From Hydrogenophaga sp. (lineage in GTDB: Bacteria > Pseudomonadota > Gammaproteobacteria > Burkholderiales > Burkholderiaceae_C), in assembly GCF_030373245.1 (NCBI RefSeq), contig NZ_JAUCZF010000003.1, positions 248,001-312,000 on the forward strand: DNA of 64,000 bases, given 5' to 3'. Below are positions 25,631 to 33,965 of this stretch, one piece after another. The number at the start of each line of letters is the position of its first letter. Position 1 is the stretch's first letter. A program made the translations under genes and the position numbers. The notes beneath the pieces are model-generated. The model searched no databases. It had not been told where the DNA came from and saw nothing but the letters and a program-made list of their open reading frames with translations.

Positions 25631-27172
25631 ATGATCGGCACCACCATTCCCATCGTCCCGCTGAAGGTGCCCAAGGCCATCGACAGCGATGGCATGGGCT
25701 GCCATTCAGGTGGTGAGGCACTGCTCTCGGCGGCGAAGTCTGCTGGCAAGAGCGAGGTGCTGGCCCAGTACGCCCGTGACTATCCCAAGCGAGAGGCGAA
25801 CGGACCTCACGACCAGCCGCAAAGCATGTGCCCCGCGTTTGGCTCGCTGCGCGTCGGTCTGCGCATGCGCCGCACCGCCACCATCCTGTCCGGCTCGGCC
25901 TGCTGCGTCTACGGTCTCACCTTCACCAGCCACTTCTACGGTGCTCGCCGCAGCGTGGGCTATGTGCCTTTCAACAGCGAGACGCTGGTCACCGGCAAGC
26001 TGTTCGAAGACATCCGCGAGGCGGTGCACGCCCAGGCTGATCCGAGCCAGCTCGACGCCATCGTCATCATCAACCTGTGCGTGCCCACGGCCAGCGGCGT
26101 GCCTCTGCAGCTGCTGCCTGCCGCCATCAATGGTGTGCGCATCATCGGCATCGACGTGCCCGGATTCGGTGTACCAACCCACGCCGAAGCCAAGGACGTG
26201 CTCACCGGCGCGATGCTGAAGTACGCACGCCAGGAAATCATGGCCGGTCCGGTGCCCGCACCGCGCCAAGCCCGCAGCGACAAGCCCACCATCACGCTTT
26301 TAGGCGAGATGTTCCCAGCCGATCCGATGCTGATCGCTCAAATGATCGCGCCCATGGACTTGGCCGTTGGAACGGTCGCGCCCACCCGAGAATGGCGCGA
26401 GCTGTACGCCGCGCTGGACGGTAGCGCTGTGGCCGCCATCCACCCCTTCTACACCGCCAGCATCCGCGAGTTCGAGGCTGCCGGCCGGCCCATCGTGGGC
26501 TCCGCGCCGGTGGGCGTCGAAGGGACGCACGACTGGCTGGGTGCCATCGGACAGGCCACGGGTGTGCCACAGAATCGCATCGATGCTGCGCGCAACGCTG
26601 CGCTGGGTGCGATCCGCGGTGTGCTCTCACAGCAGAAGATCAACGGGCGCATCACGCTCAGCGGTTACGAAGGCTCGGAGTTGCTGGTCGGGCGCCTGCT
26701 GGTGGAGTGCGGCGCCGACCTGCGCTATGTCGGCTCGGCCTGCCCGGCCACGCCGTGGAATGCGTTGGATGCCGAATGGCTCCGCGCCAAGGGTGTGCAG
26801 GTGCAGTTCCGCGCCTCGCTTGAAAACGACCTCGATGCGTTGCACGAATATCAGCCGCAGCTGGCGATTGGCACCACGCCGGTGGTGCAAGCCGCCAAGG
26901 AAGCCCGCGTGCCGGCCCTGTACTACACCAACCTCATTTCCGCGCGCCCCCTGATGGGTGTGGCTGGCGCCGGCTCTCTGATCCAGGTGATCAACGGCGC
27001 CATGGGCAACCAGGCGCGTTTCAACGCGATGAAAGACTTCTTCGGCGGCGTTGGCCAGGGCGACGGCGCCGGCGTGTGGGAAGGCGTGCCCAAGGCCTTC
27101 CCGAACTTCCGCAAGGAAATGCGGCGGCAGAACGAAAAAGCAGCGAAGAAGCGTGAGGCGATCGGCACATGA
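25631..27172 (+). CDS. bchY: Chlorophyllide reductase subunit BchY
   Basis: 513-aa catalytic subunit of chlorophyllide a reductase, nitrogenase NifD-like, forming a heterotetramer with BchZ that carries an Fe-S cluster. Conserved N-terminal cysteines are seen in [17 protein letters not shown] and in [15 protein letters not shown] / [11 protein letters not shown]. The family's C-terminal region ([11 protein letters not shown]) is intact. The start is ATG, 3 bp after bchX. It is separated from bchZ by an unusual 127-bp gap. Confidence 0.97.
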   Translation: MIGTTIPIVPLKVPKAIDSDGMGCHSGGEALLSAAKSAGKSEVLAQYARDYPKREANGPHDQPQSMCPAFGSLRVGLRMRRTATILSGSACCVYGLTFTSHFYGARRSVGYVPFNSETLVTGKLFEDIREAVHAQADPSQLDAIVIINLCVPTASGVPLQLLPAAINGVRIIGIDVPGFGVPTHAEAKDVLTGAMLKYARQEIMAGPVPAPRQARSDKPTITLLGEMFPADPMLIAQMIAPMDLAVGTVAPTREWRELYAALDGSAVAAIHPFYTASIREFEAAGRPIVGSAPVGVEGTHDWLGAIGQATGVPQNRIDAARNAALGAIRGVLSQQKINGRITLSGYEGSELLVGRLLVECGADLRYVGSACPATPWNALDAEWLRAKGVQVQFRASLENDLDALHEYQPQLAIGTTPVVQAAKEARVPALYYTNLISARPLMGVAGAGSLIQVINGAMGNQARFNAMKDFFGGVGQGDGAGVWEGVPKAFPNFRKEMRRQNEKAAKKREAIGT

Positions 27173-27200
27173 AAGCACTGTCCACCCTCGCGTCGACCTG

Positions 27201-27265
27201 CGGTCGCCACCCCCTCGAGGGGGCCACGCCAGCGGCCTGGCAAAGCCAGTTCCGCGGCGTGTGCT
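27201..27265. repeat. Palindromic intergenic element in the bchY-bchZ gap
   Basis: The 127-bp gap contains the perfect 14-bp palindrome CCCCCTCGAGGGGG (27210-27223), followed by a GC-rich stretch with CCTGG...CCAG (27236-27249). From memory this resembles short interspersed repeats common between genes in Comamonadaceae genomes; only one copy is seen here, so repeat status is inferred. Confidence 0.35.
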
Positions 27266-27299
27266 GGACCACTTCCACTCTCCCGATGGAGGTGCCGAC

Positions 27300-28790
27300 A
27301 TGCTGGTTCTAGACCACGATCGCGCCGGTGGCTACTGGGGTGCCGTGTATGTGTTCACCGCCATCAAAGGCCTGCAGGTCGTGATCGACGGCCCGGTGGG
27401 CTGCGAAAACCTGCCGGTGACCAGCGTGCTGCACTACACCGACGCCCTGCCCCCGCACGAGCTGCCCATCGTGGTCACCGGGCTGGCGGAAGAACAGCTC
27501 GGTCGTGAAGGCACCGAGGGTGCGATGAAGCGTGCCCATGCGGTGCTGGACCCTGAACTGCCCGCGGTGGTGGTCACCGGATCGATTGCCGAGATGATCG
27601 GCGGCGGCGTGACGCCCGAGGGCACCAACCTGATGCGCTTTCTACCGCGCACCATCGACGAAGACCAGTGGCAGTGCGCCAACCGCGCCATGTTCTGGCT
27701 CTGGAGCGAGTACGGCATGAAGACCGTGCCGGCCCGCAAACCCATGAGCGAGCGACCGGCTGGTGAAAAGCCGCGCGTCAACATCATCGGTCCGAGCTAC
27801 GGCACCTTCAACAGCCCGAGCGACCTCGCCGAAATTCGCCGCCTGGTGCAAGGCATCGGCGCCGAAATCAACCTGGTGTTCCCGCTCGGCTCGCACCTCT
27901 CAGAGGTGTCGCGCCTGGTGGAAGCCGATGTGAACATCTGCATGTACCGCGAATTCGGTCGCATGCTGTGCGAAGCGCTGGACCGGCCGTACCTGCAAGC
28001 GCCGATCGGCCTGCACAGCACGACCAAGTTTCTGCGCAAGCTGGGCGAGCTGCTGGGATTGGACCCCGAGCCCTTCATCGAGCGCGAGAAGCACACCACC
28101 ATCAAACCGGTGTGGGACCTGTGGCGCTCGGTCACGCAAGACTTCTTCGCCACCGCCAGCTTTGCAGTGGTGGCTACCGAAACCTACGCCCGCGGCCTGC
28201 AGCATTTTCTGGAAACCGAGATGGGCCTTCCCTGCAAGTTCGCCGTTTCGCGCAAGTCCGGTGAGAAAACCGACAACGCGGCAGTGCGCGAGCTGGTGAA
28301 GACGCAGACGCCGCTGATCCTGTTCGGCAGCTACAACGAGCGCATGTACCTGGCCGAAGCCGGTAGCACGGGCCCGATGCGCGCGGCCTTCATTCCGGCC
28401 TCGTTCCCCGGCGCGATCATCCGACGCCACACCGGCACTCCCTTCATGGGCTACAGCGGTGCCACCTACTTGATTCAGGAAGTGTGCAACGCGCTGTTTG
28501 ACGCGCTGTTCCACATCCTCCCCCTGGGCACTGACATGGACAAGGTCGACCCGACCCTGGCCCGCGGCACGAGCACTGCCGCCACGCCCTGGGACGACGA
28601 GGCGCAGCTCCGGTTGCACGCACTCATCGCCGGTCAGCCGGTGCTCGTGCAGATTTCGGCGGCCAAGCGCCTGCGCGATGCGGCCGAACAGCAGGCCCGC
28701 AAGGCCGGCGCAGCTGCCGTGCAGGCCACCCACGTTGCAGACGCAGGCGCAGCACTCGGCATGACCGCAGCGCAAAAGGAGCCGGCATGA
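27300..28790 (+). CDS. bchZ: Chlorophyllide reductase subunit BchZ
   Basis: 496-aa NifK-like subunit of chlorophyllide a reductase. I chose the start at [20 protein letters not shown] because BchZ proteins begin with this block; the frame is open further upstream but only through the end of bchY and the gap. [20 protein letters not shown] carries a conserved Cys, and [10 protein letters not shown] and [16 protein letters not shown] are further family blocks. The last codons overlap an ATG (ATGA) that opens a short uncertain frame leading to pufB. Confidence 0.97.
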   Translation: MLVLDHDRAGGYWGAVYVFTAIKGLQVVIDGPVGCENLPVTSVLHYTDALPPHELPIVVTGLAEEQLGREGTEGAMKRAHAVLDPELPAVVVTGSIAEMIGGGVTPEGTNLMRFLPRTIDEDQWQCANRAMFWLWSEYGMKTVPARKPMSERPAGEKPRVNIIGPSYGTFNSPSDLAEIRRLVQGIGAEINLVFPLGSHLSEVSRLVEADVNICMYREFGRMLCEALDRPYLQAPIGLHSTTKFLRKLGELLGLDPEPFIEREKHTTIKPVWDLWRSVTQDFFATASFAVVATETYARGLQHFLETEMGLPCKFAVSRKSGEKTDNAAVRELVKTQTPLILFGSYNERMYLAEAGSTGPMRAAFIPASFPGAIIRRHTGTPFMGYSGATYLIQEVCNALFDALFHILPLGTDMDKVDPTLARGTSTAATPWDDEAQLRLHALIAGQPVLVQISAAKRLRDAAEQQARKAGAAAVQATHVADAGAALGMTAAQKEPA

Positions 28791-28990
28791 GCGGCATCAA
28801 TTTTCTTCCAAGAATCACCAATAGGGGAGCGACGCGGCATGAATGCATGGCGCGTCGAACTACGCCGAACAAGCGCTCAGGAACTGTGAGCGCCTGTCCA
28901 CCGTTGCCATCAACAGCGACGATGGTCCATCCCGCAACTTTGGTTGCGGACTCTGCCGCAAGGCGTTATCTGAAGGAGTTTGACCTATGA
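28787..28990 (+). other. Doubtful 67-codon frame at the pufQ position
   Basis: A frame with ATG overlapping the bchZ stop (ATGA) and TGA overlapping the pufB start (ATGA) spans the gap exactly, which is the location and coupling of pufQ in Rhodobacter. The encoded peptide is not PufQ-like: it has no membrane segment, is rich in T, R, S and P, and its DNA folds into the three leader hairpins. I think it is more likely untranslated leader than a gene. Confidence 0.2.
28830..28949 (+). promoter_or_regulatory. Structured puf leader: three hairpins between bchZ and pufB
   Basis: Three hairpins follow one another in the 196-bp bchZ-pufB gap: 28830-28857 (12-bp stem with one mismatch, 4-nt loop), 28873-28893 (7-bp stem GCGCTCA/TGAGCGC) and 28932-28949 (perfect 7-bp stem CCGCAAC/GTTGCGG, TTTG loop). 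None is followed by a T-tract. They probably shape processing or stability of the polycistronic bchZ-puf mRNA; this role is inferred. A good ribosome-binding site AAGGAG precedes pufB. Confidence 0.55.
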
Positions 28991-29130
28991 ATTCCAACGT
29001 GAATCCATCAGGACTGACAGACGAGGAGTGTCAGGAGTTCCACAAGTACTTCATCCAGGGGTACTTGCTGTGGGCTGCTGGGGCGTTCTTCGCGCACAGC
29101 CTGGTTTGGATCTGGCGTCCCTGGTTCTAA
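28987..29130 (+). CDS. pufB: Light-harvesting 1 beta chain PufB
   Basis: 47-aa LH1 beta polypeptide with one membrane helix. The typical features are present: acidic N terminus with [13 protein letters not shown]19 at the membrane entry, H37 as the bacteriochlorophyll ligand ([10 protein letters not shown]), and the C-terminal WIWRPWF. AAGGAG lies at good distance before the ATG. It is followed not by pufA, as is usual, but by a 74-aa gene of unknown function. Confidence 0.96.
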   Translation: MNSNVNPSGLTDEECQEFHKYFIQGYLLWAAGAFFAHSLVWIWRPWF

Positions 29131-29151
29131 GACACGACTGAGAGGCTAACC

Positions 29152-29376
29152 ATGGCACATGAATCTGCTGGCATGAGTACGTTTCACCGCGAGGGCTCTC
29201 TCGAGGGCTTCAAGGGAATCTTCATCGTGCTCTTCGTGTTGTTTCTGGGCCTGGCCATGGCTTCGACGCTGTGTGCGCAGAACTGGCGCAACTTACTGCC
29301 AGGGGCAGAAGGTGCGAGGTCGATGTGGGATGGCGTGAGAACTGCCGTCTACACCGTAATTTCCCAACTAAGTTAA
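29152..29376 (+). CDS. Unknown 74-aa single-TM protein between pufB and pufA
   Basis: Not a recognised family. It has its own ribosome-binding site (GAGAGG, about 8 bp upstream), a ~20-residue N terminus, one strong membrane helix (about residues 21-42) and a ~32-residue C terminus beginning QNWRNLLPG. Laid without gaps on PufB with a 2-residue offset, F18/F20, F22/F24, I23/I25, L28/L30, A33/A35, W43/W45 and R44/R46 coincide, but the bacteriochlorophyll-ligating H37 is T39. It could be a diverged, pigment-free LH-beta paralogue, or a PufX-, PufQ- or gamma-like accessory subunit of the RC-LH1 ring. The identity of position and TM topology is seen; any role is inference. Confidence 0.85.
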   Translation: MAHESAGMSTFHREGSLEGFKGIFIVLFVLFLGLAMASTLCAQNWRNLLPGAEGARSMWDGVRTAVYTVISQLS

Positions 29377-29392
29377 TGCAAAGGAAAGCAAC

Positions 29393-29584
29393 ATGTGGCG
29401 TTATTGGCGCATTGTCGATCCCCGCAAGGCGATCATTGGCGTAGGTCTGTTGATCGCATTCGTGTCGACCAGCATCCATCTGATTCAGGTCAGTGGCGAC
29501 CGATACAACATCAACTCTTGGCATCCCGACACCGCGAAGGCGGCCGCAGCCAAGATGGCGCAAAACGCGCCGAACCCCAAGTAA
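29393..29584 (+). CDS. pufA: Light-harvesting 1 alpha chain PufA
   Basis: 63-aa LH1 alpha polypeptide. It begins MWRYWRIVDPRKA, the conserved alpha-chain start, has one helix with the bacteriochlorophyll ligand H29 (STSIHLIQVS), and ends with an Ala-rich polar tail. AAAGGAAAG precedes the ATG. Two hairpins follow the stop, as in other puf operons, where they stabilise the abundant pufBA message. Confidence 0.96.
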   Translation: MWRYWRIVDPRKAIIGVGLLIAFVSTSIHLIQVSGDRYNINSWHPDTAKAAAAKMAQNAPNPK

Positions 29585-29643
29585 CGGCCTCGGCCGTCTC
29601 TGCAGGCAGGCGTACCGGTATCCGTTGAAACGGTACGCCTGCC
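29584..29643 (+). terminator. puf intercistronic hairpins between pufA and pufL
   Basis: A 6-bp hairpin ACGGCC-TC-GGCCGT (29584-29597) is followed by a perfect 13-bp stem, GGCAGGCGTACCG (29605-29617) pairing with 29631-29643 around a 13-nt loop. No T-tract follows, so this is an mRNA-stabilising or processing element rather than a full terminator. In Rhodobacter a hairpin at this place protects the pufBA segment from 3' decay. Confidence 0.85.
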
Positions 29644-29725
29644 ACTTCTGCATCTCGCATCCCAATTTCAGAATCCAAACCGCAGACATCGCTGGCCGCG
29701 CGCCAGCCAGACGGAGGAGAACCAC

Positions 29726-30550
29726 ATGGCCATGCTAAGTTTTGAGCGCAAGTACCGCGTGCGGGGAGGTACCTTGATCGGGGGCGACCTCTTCGATTTC
29801 TGGGTCGGGCCGTTCTACGTCGGGTTCTTTGGCGTGACGACCGCCTTCTTCTCGCTGCTGGGCACGGCCATGATCGTGTGGTCGGCTGCCATGGGTCCGA
29901 CCTGGAACCTCTGGCAAATCAACGTCGCACCGCCCGACCTCTCTTACGGCTTAAGCATGGCGCCGATGATGGAAGGTGGGCTGTGGCAAATCATCACGGT
30001 CTGTGCGCTCGGAGCTTTTGTCTCCTGGGCGCTGCGCGAGGTCGAAATCTGCAGAAAACTCGGTATGGGTCTGCACGTGCCCTTCGCCTTTTCGTTCGCG
30101 ATCCTGGCCTACGTGACGCTACAAATCATTCGGCCGGTCCTGCTGGGCGGCTGGGGGCATGCCTTTCCCTATGGCATTTATTCCCACCTGGACTGGGTCA
30201 GCAACGTCGCCTACCAGTACCTGCATTTCCACTACAACCCGGCGCACATGATTGCCGCCAGCCTGTTCTTTGCCACCGTGCTGGCCTTGTCCATGCACGG
30301 CGGTCTGGTGCTCTCTGCGGTGAATCCCAAGAAGGGCGAAGTCGTCAAGACACCCGAACACGAAGACACCTTTTTCCGCGACTTCATCGGCTATTCGGTT
30401 GGCACACTGGGCATTCACCGCTTGGGTTTGTTCCTGGCGTTGGCGGCGGTCTGGTTCGCCGCGCTGTGCATCGTCATCAGCGGCCCGTTCTGGACCAGAG
30501 GCTGGCCTGAATGGTGGGGCTGGTGGCTGAACCTGCCGGTCTGGATGTAA
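29726..30550 (+). CDS. pufL: Photosynthetic reaction centre L subunit
   Basis: 274-aa type II reaction-centre core subunit with five membrane helices, binding the special-pair and accessory bacteriochlorophylls, bacteriopheophytin and quinone together with PufM. The start [16 protein letters not shown] is typical. [22 protein letters not shown] carries the accessory and special-pair BChl His ligands, and [23 protein letters not shown] provides His ligands for the non-haem iron. It follows the pufA hairpins and precedes pufM by 21 bp. Confidence 0.99.
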   Translation: MAMLSFERKYRVRGGTLIGGDLFDFWVGPFYVGFFGVTTAFFSLLGTAMIVWSAAMGPTWNLWQINVAPPDLSYGLSMAPMMEGGLWQIITVCALGAFVSWALREVEICRKLGMGLHVPFAFSFAILAYVTLQIIRPVLLGGWGHAFPYGIYSHLDWVSNVAYQYLHFHYNPAHMIAASLFFATVLALSMHGGLVLSAVNPKKGEVVKTPEHEDTFFRDFIGYSVGTLGIHRLGLFLALAAVWFAALCIVISGPFWTRGWPEWWGWWLNLPVWM

Positions 30551-30571
30551 CAAGAACGCTGGAGACACAAC

Positions 30572-31570
30572 ATGGCGCAATTCAAACCCCTGTTCTCCCT
30601 TGAGAACCAGAACCTGTTGACCGCGGTGCAACCCGTGGGACCGATGCACGACGGCCCTGCGTTGCCCAGCACCGACTGGCGGCGCAGTGGGAAGCCGTTT
30701 CTGTTCCATCTGCTCGGTCGGCTCGGCAATGCGCAGATCGGTCCTGTCTACCTGGGCAGCCTGGGTGTGGCTTCGCTGTTGTTCGGCACCCTGGCCTTCA
30801 ACATCATCGGATTCAACATGCTGGCATCGGTGGACTGGAGCCCGATGCAGCTGATCCGACAGTTGTTCTGGCTGGCGCTGGAGCCACCGCCGCCCGCCTA
30901 CGGTCTGAGCATCCCGCCACTGGCCCAAGGAGGCTGGTGGTTGATCGTGGGTTTTCTGCTGACCGTATCCATCCTGCTGTGGTGGGTTCGCACCTATCGG
31001 CGGGCAAGACAACTGGGCATGGGTACCCACGTGGCCTGGGCCTTTGCCGCAGCGATCTGGCTCTACCTGGTGTGCGGATTCTTCCGTCCCATCATGATGG
31101 GCAGCTGGTCGGAGGCGGTGCCCTTCGGCATCTTCCCGCACCTGGACTGGGTATCAGCCCTCTCACTGCGACACGGCAACCTGTTCTACAACCCGTTCCA
31201 CGCCCTGTCGATCGTGTTCCTGTACGGCTCGGTGCTGTTGTTCGCGATGCACGGCGCCACCATCCTGGCGGTGGGCCGCTACGGTGGAGAACGGGAGATC
31301 GAGCAGATCGTCGACCGCGGCACAGCCAGCGAACGCGCAGCACTGTTCTGGCGTTGGACCATGGGCTTTAACGCCACGATGGAGTCCATCCACCGTTGGG
31401 CATGGTGGTTCGCGGTGCTGTGTCCATTGGTGGGCGGCATCGGCATTCTGTTGACCGGGCCGGTGGTCGACAACTGGTACCTCTGGTCCATGAAACACCA
31501 TGTGGTGCCTGCTTACCCGCAGGTGTTCCCAGTGAGCATCGACCCCGCTTTGTTGGGAGCCAAGCCATGA
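30572..31570 (+). CDS. pufM: Photosynthetic reaction centre M subunit
   Basis: 332-aa reaction-centre core subunit, five membrane helices. [24 protein letters not shown] holds the bacteriochlorophyll His ligands; [21 protein letters not shown] contains residues of the quinone/Fe site (Glu and His iron ligands). The C-terminal tail is short, as in reaction centres that carry a cytochrome subunit. The stop overlaps the pufC start (ATGA). Confidence 0.99.
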   Translation: MAQFKPLFSLENQNLLTAVQPVGPMHDGPALPSTDWRRSGKPFLFHLLGRLGNAQIGPVYLGSLGVASLLFGTLAFNIIGFNMLASVDWSPMQLIRQLFWLALEPPPPAYGLSIPPLAQGGWWLIVGFLLTVSILLWWVRTYRRARQLGMGTHVAWAFAAAIWLYLVCGFFRPIMMGSWSEAVPFGIFPHLDWVSALSLRHGNLFYNPFHALSIVFLYGSVLLFAMHGATILAVGRYGGEREIEQIVDRGTASERAALFWRWTMGFNATMESIHRWAWWFAVLCPLVGGIGILLTGPVVDNWYLWSMKHHVVPAYPQVFPVSIDPALLGAKP

Positions 31571-32979
31571 GCCGCCAAATGAACTTCATCTGGCCCACCG
31601 TGCGTGTCTTAGCTGTAGCACTGGCGGCCACGGTCCTCGCGAGCTGCGGTGAGAGGCCACCTATTGTGACCAAGCAGCTTGGCTATCGCGGCACGGGCAT
31701 GGAGCAGAACATCAATCCCCGCCTTGAGGCGCTGAAAGTTGCGGCCAATCAGCCACCGGAGGCGCAGCCACCCGCTTCACCAGATGGACCCAAAGCTGGC
31801 GAGGTGTACCAGAACGTCAAGGTTCTGGGCGACTTGAGCGTGGGAGAGTTCACCCGCCTGATGGTGTCCATGACAGCCTGGGTCTCGCCCGAACAAGGCT
31901 GTGCTTACTGCCACGCGGGCGGCAACTTCGCCGACGACAGCCTCTATACCAAAGTCGTAGCGCGCAAGATGGTGCAGATGACACAAACCATCAACAGCAA
32001 GTGGCAAAGCCACGTCGGCCAGACCGGCGTCACCTGCTACACCTGCCACAGGGGCGAACCAGTGCCGTCCTTTGTTTGGTTCAAACCGGGAGACCGCAAG
32101 TACACCGAGAACTCGATCATGGGCGACTTGGCTGGACAGAATCTGGCCTCAAAGTCTGTGGGGTTGTCGTCATTGCCATTTGACCCACTGACGCCTTATC
32201 TTCTTGAGGACAAGCCGATCCGTGTCAACGGCAATGAGGCGCTCAAGTTCACGGGGGCAGCTGCCAACAACACGAGCACCAAACAAGCCGAACACACCTA
32301 TGCCTTGATGATTCATATGTCACAAAGCCTGGGCGCCAACTGCACAACTTGCCACAACACCCGAAACTTCCAGGAGTGGACAAATGCACCGCCGCAACGC
32401 GTCACAGCTTGGCACGGAATTCGGATGGCGCGCGACCTCAACAACGAGTACTTGTTGCCGTTGACCGACACCTTCCCTGACAACCGAAAAGGTGTGCATG
32501 GCGATGTGGCCAAGGTGAGCTGTGCAACTTGCCATCAGGGCGTGCAAAAGCCCCTTTACGGGGCCGCTATGCTCAAAGACCACCCTGAGCTGGCCACCTT
32601 GCGCGCGGCCTTTGCAAAGAAGGCGCCTGCGGTGGTAGAGCCGGCGACAGCCGCGGGCGCGCCAGCCTTGCCCGGCAAGGTGCTGTTTGAGGTGGGCCAG
32701 GATGGCCTTACCGACGCAGCCCGCCAGGTGATTGCCGACGCAGCCAAGCTGCTGGTGGAGCAACCTGGAACCAAGATCAGCCTCTCGGGCTTTGCCGACA
32801 AGACCGGCAACCCCGACAAAAATCTGGAGCTCGCCAAGCAGCGCGCCTTTGCGGTGCGAGATGCCCTCAAGACCGCCGGTGTCGCCGAAGACCGCATCGA
32901 GCTCAAGAAGCCCGAGTTTGTGGTGGGCGGTATCGACGCCGACGCACGCCGCGTCGAGATCAACCCAGTGACCCCCTGA
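31567..32979 (+). CDS. pufC: Reaction-centre tetraheme cytochrome PufC with C-terminal OmpA-like domain
   Basis: 470-aa electron donor to the oxidised special pair. The signal ends in lipobox LASC (C27), so the protein is anchored as a lipoprotein on the periplasmic face. Four CXXCH haem motifs are at 112-116, 157-161, 259-263 and 319-323. PufC proteins normally end soon after haem 4; here an A/P-rich linker (about 348-369) leads into an OmpA/MotB-like domain (about 371-467: VLFEVG...GFADKTG...NLELAKQRA...RRVEINP). Residues matching the peptidoglycan (diaminopimelate) contacts are D411 and R426. The start overlaps the pufM stop. The fusion is in frame and visible in sequence; peptidoglycan tethering is inferred. 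Confidence 0.96.
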   Translation: MSRQMNFIWPTVRVLAVALAATVLASCGERPPIVTKQLGYRGTGMEQNINPRLEALKVAANQPPEAQPPASPDGPKAGEVYQNVKVLGDLSVGEFTRLMVSMTAWVSPEQGCAYCHAGGNFADDSLYTKVVARKMVQMTQTINSKWQSHVGQTGVTCYTCHRGEPVPSFVWFKPGDRKYTENSIMGDLAGQNLASKSVGLSSLPFDPLTPYLLEDKPIRVNGNEALKFTGAAANNTSTKQAEHTYALMIHMSQSLGANCTTCHNTRNFQEWTNAPPQRVTAWHGIRMARDLNNEYLLPLTDTFPDNRKGVHGDVAKVSCATCHQGVQKPLYGAAMLKDHPELATLRAAFAKKAPAVVEPATAAGAPALPGKVLFEVGQDGLTDAARQVIADAAKLLVEQPGTKISLSGFADKTGNPDKNLELAKQRAFAVRDALKTAGVAEDRIELKKPEFVVGGIDADARRVEINPVTP

Positions 32980-33003
32980 GCGCCACTGGCATAGGCAACC
33001 GAT

Positions 33004-33954
33004 GTGTTTCCCGATCAAATCGTCCTCGCACAGCCGCGCGGCTTCTGCGCTGGAGTGACGCGCGCAATCGAGATCGTTGAGCGCGCACTCGCCCTGCATG
33101 GGGCACCGGTCCACGTGTTCCACGAGATCGTTCACAACCAGTGGGTGGTGAGCGATCTGCGTGCCCGCGGCGCGGTGTTTGTGGACAGCATCGAACACGT
33201 ACCGGTCGGTGGCACCGTGGTCTTCAGTGCCCATGGCGTATCCATCCAGGTGGTGGCGCAGGCGCGGCGGCTCGGTCTGAACATCATCGATGCCACCTGC
33301 CCACTGGTGAGCAAGGTGCATCAGCAGGCGCAGCGTTTCGTGCGCATGGGCCATGTGCTGGTGATGATCGGCCACGCCGGGCACGAGGAAGTGCAAGGCA
33401 CGATCGGTCGAGTCAACACCCCGGTGCACCTGATTAGCAGCGTCGCCGATGCGCGCGCCCTGCGCCTACCCGCCGACGCCCCGGTGGCCTATGTGACGCA
33501 GACCACCCTGAGCATCGACGACACGCGCGACATCATCGATGCCCTTGCGCAGCGTTTTGTGAACCTGGTTGGCCCCGATGTCGACGACATCTGCTACGCC
33601 ACGCAAAACCGCCAGATCGCCGTGCGAGCGCTGGCCGCTCAAGTTGATCTGGTGCTGGTGGTCGGGGCGCGCAACAGTTCCAACTCGAATCGCCTGCGGG
33701 AGGTGGCCGAGCGTGCAGGCGTTCCCGCCCACCTGGTGCAGGACGCCACCGAGATTCGTAGCGAGTGGCTTTCAGACGCTGCCCGCATCGGCGTGACGTC
33801 AGGCGCCTCCACGCCGGATCTGCTGGTGCAGCAAGTGGTCCATTCTCTTCAGTCCCGGCACAACGGTCCGGTAACGCCAGTGCTCCAGCTGCCCGGGGTG
33901 CAGGAAGACGTCAGATTCCGCCTGCCGGGCGAGATCAGCGAGCCTGTCAACTGA
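33004..33954 (+). CDS. ispH: IspH/LytB, HMBPP reductase
   Basis: 316-aa [4Fe-4S] enzyme of the MEP pathway that converts HMBPP to IPP and DMAPP. The three cluster cysteines are seen in PRGFCAGV (C15), IDATCPLVSKVH and DDICYATQNRQ. The start is GTG. It lies 24 bp after pufC and 11 bp before crtA on the same strand, so it is transcribed with the photosynthesis genes and probably boosts isoprenoid supply for carotenoids and phytol; a second housekeeping copy elsewhere is likely. Confidence 0.94.
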   Translation: MFPDQIVLAQPRGFCAGVTRAIEIVERALALHGAPVHVFHEIVHNQWVVSDLRARGAVFVDSIEHVPVGGTVVFSAHGVSIQVVAQARRLGLNIIDATCPLVSKVHQQAQRFVRMGHVLVMIGHAGHEEVQGTIGRVNTPVHLISSVADARALRLPADAPVAYVTQTTLSIDDTRDIIDALAQRFVNLVGPDVDDICYATQNRQIAVRALAAQVDLVLVVGARNSSNSNRLREVAERAGVPAHLVQDATEIRSEWLSDAARIGVTSGASTPDLLVQQVVHSLQSRHNGPVTPVLQLPGVQEDVRFRLPGEISEPVN

Positions 33955-33965
33955 GGCACCACCGG

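Noticed and set aside
28885-28902. TGT-N12-ACC upstream of pufB as a PpsR site
   Set aside because: Right half does not match, no TGACA end, and it lies in a hairpin stem; no promoter boxes coincide.
29152-29376. The 74-aa gene as a second ordinary LH1 alpha or beta chain
   Set aside because: It lacks the bacteriochlorophyll-ligating His in its helix and the alpha-chain start MW-R---DPR, so it is not a standard antenna polypeptide.
29152-29376. The 74-aa gene as PufX or PufQ
   Set aside because: Position differs (PufX follows pufM, PufQ precedes pufB) and no convincing sequence match is seen, although length and single TM are similar; left open rather than named.
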